This document shows positions 59,072 through 64,000 of a stretch of 64,000 bases of DNA, in pieces (positions within the stretch are counted from its first letter, which is position 1; the number at the start of each line of letters is the position of its first letter). The stretch comes from Haemaphysalis longicornis. Its lineage: Eukaryota > Arthropoda > Arachnida > Ixodida > Ixodidae. The position numbers were made by a program, and so were the translations under genes. Under the pieces are notes generated by a model, which worked only from the letters and a program-made list of their open reading frames with translations, made no database searches and had not been told where the DNA came from. Location: assembly GCA_013339765.2 (NCBI GenBank), contig CM023449.1, forward strand, positions 37,402,353 to 37,466,352, given 5' to 3'.

Positions 59072-59150
59072 AACTTGGACACAACGACAAAAAAACTACA
59101 GGACACGCCGCTGTCTTTCCTTTTCTTCTGTTGTCGTCTAAGTCCGAAGT
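59072..59150. repeat. Decayed fold-back element
   Basis: CTTGGACACAACGACA and TGTTGTCGTCTAAGTCCG form imperfect arms around ACAGGACACGCCGCTGTC. The layout resembles the better preserved hairpin at 61338-61462. Confidence 0.55.
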
Positions 59151-59305
59151 GATTCCTTTCCAGATATGTAGAAATTCGCATAGATTAGAAGCGCAGCCGC
59201 TACCAGCCGGGAAACACCATGTAGTTTACGAATCAAATAACGTTTACCAGTCCCGCAACATTGCTGAACATAAGAACATTTATACATCATTTCAGAGCCG
59301 TGTTA

Positions 59306-59942
59306 TACCCCTGTCACACGGCAAATCTAATGTCATTCAAAGTGAATGACATTAGCTGGTAATGACTTTCGGCACGGCCGTGCTGGTCTACACGGCGGAA
59401 CAAATGACATTTGATTGTGAGAGCGCTGACGATTAGCGAGCTCGCAAAACCGCAAATTTACATTTCAAGCGCATCTATAATGTTTTCACACGTGATGTTT
59501 TTTATAGAAAAACGTAACAAGGGATATTTTTTAAATAAAAAACAAGAAAACCACCGATTTAGGTGACATCATTAGTTATCACAAGCTGAGACAAGTCTGC
59601 AAAAAATCTGGATTAGCGTAGCGCGCGCACTGGGGAGGAGATTTTCTTTTTTGCTAGTACTTGTTTGCTTTTCCTTATTTAAAACCAACACAAAGAAGCA
59701 AATATAAGTTTACTGACAGTTTTTAGAAACAGTATTTTTTGGTTTATTACTAAATTTTTCTCTCGCTACTGCTGTCGAGGCTACTCATTTGGCCACTAAC
59801 TGAGGTCCGGGACCTCAGTTAGCCGCTAAATGTCATTCGCCTGAAATGTCATTCGGTATTCTCGTGTAGCGCCGAATTAATGACATTGAGAGCGAATGAC
59901 ACTTCCTGTAAATGCCATTAGATCTGCCGTGTGAGAGGGGTA
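59306..59942. mobile_element. 637-bp MITE with TACCCCT..AGGGGTA TIRs and TTA target duplication
   Basis: The left end TACCCCTGTCACACGGC (59306-59322), then AATCTAATGTCATT, is mirrored at the right end (AATGCCATTAGAT, CTGCCGTGTGAGAGGGGTA). TTA flanks both sides (59303-59305, 59943-59945). The subterminal regions carry about eight copies of AATGACATT or its inverse. There are two perfect hairpins: CTAATGTCATTC arms at 59327-59355 and TAACTGAGGTCC arms at 59797-59821. No coding capacity. A 3-bp TTA duplication is typical of PIF/Harbinger elements, which is the likely but unproven driver. Confidence 0.9.
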
Positions 59943-59945
59943 TTA

Positions 59946-61337
59946 GACCTCCGAAAAACTTGCGAGTTTTGCCAAAAAAAGTTCAACAGCGTTGAATTGC
60001 AGGTTGTAGCATTTCGGGACAAAGGGGAAATTGACTACCGGTTGCAGTAGCCAGAAGCATTGCTAAATACCTTCCGTTTTGTGCCTGGAAGCGCCCGTCT
60101 GTTATCTGCTTTTTTTACGTCGCCATGCCTCTCACAGACCTCAAACTAACCCTTCTTGCGCCTTGTTTCATATCTGCGTCCTACTCACAACTCCAGACAA
60201 ATACCAGCTGTTTTTTCTTGCCCCACGCCTGCCTTCGTGACATGCGCCAGCGTCCAAGGCGATAAGCAAAGCTTGTTCATTTTTACCGACGAGAAAAGTG
60301 TATCCTTGTTATTGACCATCGTTATCGTCAAGCGCATATCCTTCGGGGGAGCCGGGCAGCTCGAAGGCGCGGAAATTGTCTCTCGACGGACAGGAGCGCC
60401 TCATAGCTTGCCGTCTCGACGCTCTCGCTCAAGAACCGAACTCCTCGTAAACGCCAGATGAATCTGCTCATATCCGCTTCATCTGCTCATCCGGGGCTCT
60501 TTTATAAGTTGCTCACTTTCCAGGCAAGGTCTAGCGGGTGTACAAATAAAGAATGGCCGCTTCGGCGAGGTCAACGCGACTGGAGTCGGTGTGCGAATAA
60601 CCTACCAGCGTGTGCACTCGAGTAGGCGTTATGCCCACGACATTGTCTCGATGTGCACATCATGCACAAACAAACCAGCCAAGGCAAACAAATTAAGCTA
60701 AGAGAAAAAACTTACGGCCAATAATCTTGCCATGCGCGGCCTGTAGCTTCGGCCGAATAAAGGTCTTTTTTACTCTACTTTATCTTGCTAGTAGGCAGGT
60801 TCTGGTGTAATAAAGGTAGTTTTGATCTTCACTGTTCTGAAAGCTTTTGTGCTGTTTTAGAGCCTCATTGCTGTGGTGTTTTTTTACGCGACGTCATCAA
60901 ACGTTTCTTAATGAGACCACCGAGCTGTTGCATAAAGCAGATATGGTGTACCTCCTTGACCATTTTTTTTCCTTCCAGCAATTTTTTACCCGTTTTATTA
61001 GTCTTTCTGACGCTAAGCGGTCATATTTTGCAATGTGTGCTCTGTGAAGGTTCACTTTGAGGGGTTCCGAAGATGGCACCGCAAAGCGACCGCTCCAAAA
61101 AGAATCTAAGAACAGATATAAATCTCCCTTTGTAGCCATTTATTTGGAACCGCACCACTAAAAAACGTGCACCTTTTACGAGTCAGTAATTGAATTTGTA
61201 AACACCGCACGTTATGTTTTGTACATTTCCTTGCTTTTCGACCAAGTTAGTTTTATGTCGCTTTCAACCATTGTTTGCTCAATGTAACCGCTGTATTTTG
61301 AAGCAAAATGGAGAGACGAGCTAGTTGGGGAACATCC
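59946..61337. other. Unassigned DNA
   Basis: No gene or element recognised. Confidence 0.4.
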
Positions 61338-61462
61338 ATGAGTAAAACTTAAGCGCAAACAGACACAGGGACGAGAAAGGGAAACGGCACCAGCGACATA
61401 AGCGCTGGTGTCGTTTCCCGTTCTCGGCCCTGTATCTGTTTGCGGTTACCGTTTCACTCATC
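61338..61462. mobile_element. Fold-back hairpin element, about 125 bp
   Basis: Arms GCAAACAGACACAGGGACGAG and GGGAAACGGCACCAGCG pair with the inverse on the right (CGCTGGTGTCGTTTCCC, then CTCGGCCCTGTATCTGTTTGC) around ACATAAG. Weaker pairing extends outward to ATGAGT..AC / GT..ACTCAT. It has the form of a tiny MITE or hairpin-RNA locus. Confidence 0.85.
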
Positions 61463-63614
61463 GCTGTATTTTATTTGAACTCGTACAACAACTGGGAACC
61501 TTTACTAATGCTAGCCTGAACTGATTTCATTTGCTCCTTCCGGATCCAATTCAGGCCAGCTTATGTTCTCATTGCAGACACCTTTAGTATCGAAAAATAT
61601 AATAGCGTCCAATTGTGCAACAAATTTAACTTCGGAGCCCGTCACGAGCTGCCCAGAGCCTTCTTCGGTAAGCCGCCCAGGTTGCGGCGAATCCAAAGTA
61701 ACATACTATTGCGGGCAATTTGGCCGCCGAAAGTTGCACACCCTAATAAAAAAATACAAGAAAAATGTTTTAGTATGCCGTATTTTTGCGTGTCGGACTA
61801 TCGTCTTGTCGTATACTTGTAGTGTCGCCATTCTGATGTTCTGTCTTGCGTCTTATTCCTGTCCGGATTACGATGTTCCGTCGTGCCGAATTCCTGTCTT
61901 TTCGTGATCCTAATGTTCATCAGCAGTTGCACATGGTCTGAATATAATAGCCCATTGTGAAGTATAGCGTAAATGGCAGTTCTGTTGTGACTACAGGAGT
62001 GTTTGTCGTTGCGAAATTGACTTTGTCGTTACGACAAAAAGGTGTGTCGTAACAACCGACGGCTTTGTCGTAACGACGCGACTTCTGTTGTCACAACAAA
62101 ATTTTTTTTTCCTTCGACAGGAATTCTTGTTAGATTTTTAAGTATTCCTGTTGTAATTTTAGACTGGAGTATCCTGTAAATATGGCAGAAATGTCGCGCA
62201 CAAAAGAACATGGTTCTCTACAGGATGGCATCTCCGCCTTGGCAAGCGCAAAGCCGACTCTGTAACATTATTATTGAGGACGGCGCATGGAGTAAACCTT
62301 TTTTGCTCCCGTAAACACCCCCCGCATGTTTGTTTTATAGGTCCGCATACCGTTTCTCTCTAGCAGGCGTCCTTCCTTCGACCGAGTGCTTCTTCATGCC
62401 TTCCTCTAGCGAATGGGCTTATGAACTTTTGGCTCAATCTCGATGGATGAGAAAAAGAAGCAACCTATAGAAGATCATTTATTGCGGCTGCTTGCTTCCA
62501 GAGATTAATCACGCGCCCCTCACCACATCGTTCCTGCTGTCATCTGTCGGAACACGGCTTAACTCCACTGCACCTGCGAGATTCTTAAGCGGACCTGAAG
62601 GTTTCTCGGTCGATGCGCTTCCCCTGATCGATGCCACTGTCTCTCGCTTTCCTCTCCTTTCACTGTGGGCCCCAGTCATATATTATTTGTTACGCTTCGC
62701 GAGATACGTTAACCACTGATGCAACGTCTCGCCTCCAAGGTATCGCTACCCCTTCCCAACCATGCCGCAGTGCCGCTAAAGATTTGCAAAGCTTTTGGGT
62801 GCTCTTAAATAACCGAAACCGGCGCTGCGTGTATGGAGTTATTGTAGGGTTCAATTTTCATAAACGTCTTCCCGAGTTACGCTCCTGTTTGGACATTCTC
62901 GGACGTATGAGGTGGTAAAAGTTGCCCAAGAGATTTTTCTTTCAAGTAAAACAACGCCTACGTTCATTTTGTACTTTTGCTTCAATTTTGTGTCTGAACC
63001 TGACGTGATGCGTAAGCGTTGTAAGCCGATTCTCTGTGTCGCAAACTTTCACTTTATTTGGTAGCACTGAAGGAACACATCAACTGAGATGACCTGCTTC
63101 TTTTGTTTTTTTAAAAAGCGTTGACTATCTTGGTGGGACCAGTGGCATCCTATCAAGAAAACTAGGGCATTTCCCCGTAGCCTCGTCGGTTGACCTAAGA
63201 GCTCTGATAAGAACTCTGGACACACCGTGCGTGCTTTCAACCGGGTTTCCAATGTGGCTAAACGGTCACCTGAAATTAGGAAAAAAGGAACGGCACGACC
63301 ATACACGCATCGATTATGACGCATATGTGCAGTAGTATGACTATATCTGATAAACCGTGTATCAGTATACATTTAGATCGTTAATAGACGCGTTCATTTA
63401 GTGCACGAAAAAACCGTCGCATGGGTTCGTTCATTGTTTTAGATTTGAGTCTTGTAAGGTTTGACGATCGATTGGAGGCCGTTTCAGCTAAGTTTGGACG
63501 CACTTTTGGCATTCCCGCTTCTCTTGGCTTTCTTTAGAAAAGGATGGCAATTTTTTAAGTGCAATGCACTTCTTAAGCGACCCTGAACCTGCGTCCACCG
63601 GCGATGTCCGCATC
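61463..63614. other. Unassigned DNA with a GTCGT(A/T)ACGAC motif cluster
   Basis: Positions 61985-62100 hold repeated GTCGT, TTTGTCGTAACGAC and the palindrome TTTGTCGT-T-ACGACAAA (62022-62038). Nothing else recognised. Confidence 0.45.
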
Positions 63615-63736
63615 ACATACCCACGTGGGGGATTGGCCAGGAATCTCCTCGTCTTCCTTGGCAACGGGGGGAGATGGGCGCGCGCTGCCTGGCCGCTGAC
63701 ATGGCACATACCCACGTGGGGGATTGGCCAGGAATC
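63615..63736 (+). repeat. Direct repeat of a CACGTGGGGGATTGGCCAGG unit
   Basis: A 31-bp block beginning ACATACCCACGTGGGGG and ending GGCCAGGAATC is identical at 63615-63645 and 63706-63736 (period 91 bp). A diverged inverse copy lies at 23291-23322. Confidence 0.9.
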
Positions 63737-63762
63737 GGGCGTGAGAAGGGCTAATGCACCCG

Positions 63763-64000
63763 CTTAAAGGAGTACTGACACGAAATTTCAAAGCTGAGAT
63801 CCGCTCTAGCAATCAAGTACAACGACAACACAAATAGGTGTCTGTGAATAAATGCATCTTTCTTTCTTTGTAGTTGTGTGTGTGTGTGTGATCTCTCTTT
63901 CGCGAACATTACCGAACCGCGCAAATTCAACTCGTGCATTCGCACTTTCACATTCTTCCCCTCGGGGAAATGCGGGGAATTTTTTTAAGTCCGTCGTGAG
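63763..64000 (+). mobile_element. MITE with CTTAAAGGAGTACTG end, cut by window end
   Basis: CTTAAAGGAGTACTGACACG, then AAATTTCAAAGCTGAGAT matches the right-hand TIR of 282-866 in inverse. Inside it, GTGCATTCGCACTT (63934-63947) is followed by the stem-loop TTCCCCTCGGGGAA (63956-63969) and a T-run (63980-63987), linking it to the B-type elements. A short (GT)n lies at about 63875-63891. Confidence 0.65.

Noticed and set aside
1..64000. CRISPR arrays, rRNA genes or endogenous viral sequences
   Set aside because: No regularly spaced direct repeats with unique spacers, no rRNA-like blocks, and no frame resembling a viral structural or polymerase protein was recognised.

Overview
The window looks like a gene-poor, repeat-rich stretch of an arthropod nuclear genome, most probably an ixodid (hard) tick. 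I base this on a tRNA-derived SINE and several I-group non-LTR reverse transcriptase fragments that read like families I know from tick genomes; no search was run. I see no rRNA, CRISPR, bacterial operon or convincing single-copy host gene. Almost every short open frame is uninterrupted by chance, or is opened by simple repeats or GC-rich repeat interiors.

Layout. 1-14 kb: TIR-bounded non-autonomous elements (282-866, 7863-8310, 10028-10574, 13102-13640), one fragment of an endonuclease-like dispersed family (2340-2705), and long unassigned DNA. 18.7-19.7 kb: a compact cluster of tRNA-cored elements in opposite orientations. 19.7-32.6 kb: SINE copies, a decayed I-group 3' end, a 3'-truncated I-group insertion flanked by an 81-bp direct repeat, and an L1/Tx1-like fragment interrupted by a SINE. 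36.6-42 kb: two minus-strand non-LTR remnants. 44.5-48.3 kb: a SINE, a solo LTR with 4-bp target duplication, a tandemly duplicated endonuclease-like repeat, and pentanucleotide arrays. 51-57 kb: LTR-related minisatellites, a second putative LTR, a SINE with target duplication, and the longest coding sequence, a 782-codon RT-RNase H frame at 54319-56667. 59-64 kb: a clear 637-bp MITE with TTA target duplication, fold-back elements, and a MITE cut by the window end.

How the parts relate. The autonomous elements present are all 5'-truncated or broken. The non-autonomous ones (SINEs, MITEs) are better preserved and carry recognisable regulatory modules: tRNA-type A/B boxes, TATA plus initiator, CRE (TGACGTCA) clusters and GCGCATGCGC palindromes. 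The most interesting pattern is a family of fold-back elements that combine a tRNA-like core with a recurrent terminal stem-loop (TTCCCC..GGGGAA) and an adjacent T-run. It occurs at least six times here in three otherwise different TIR contexts.
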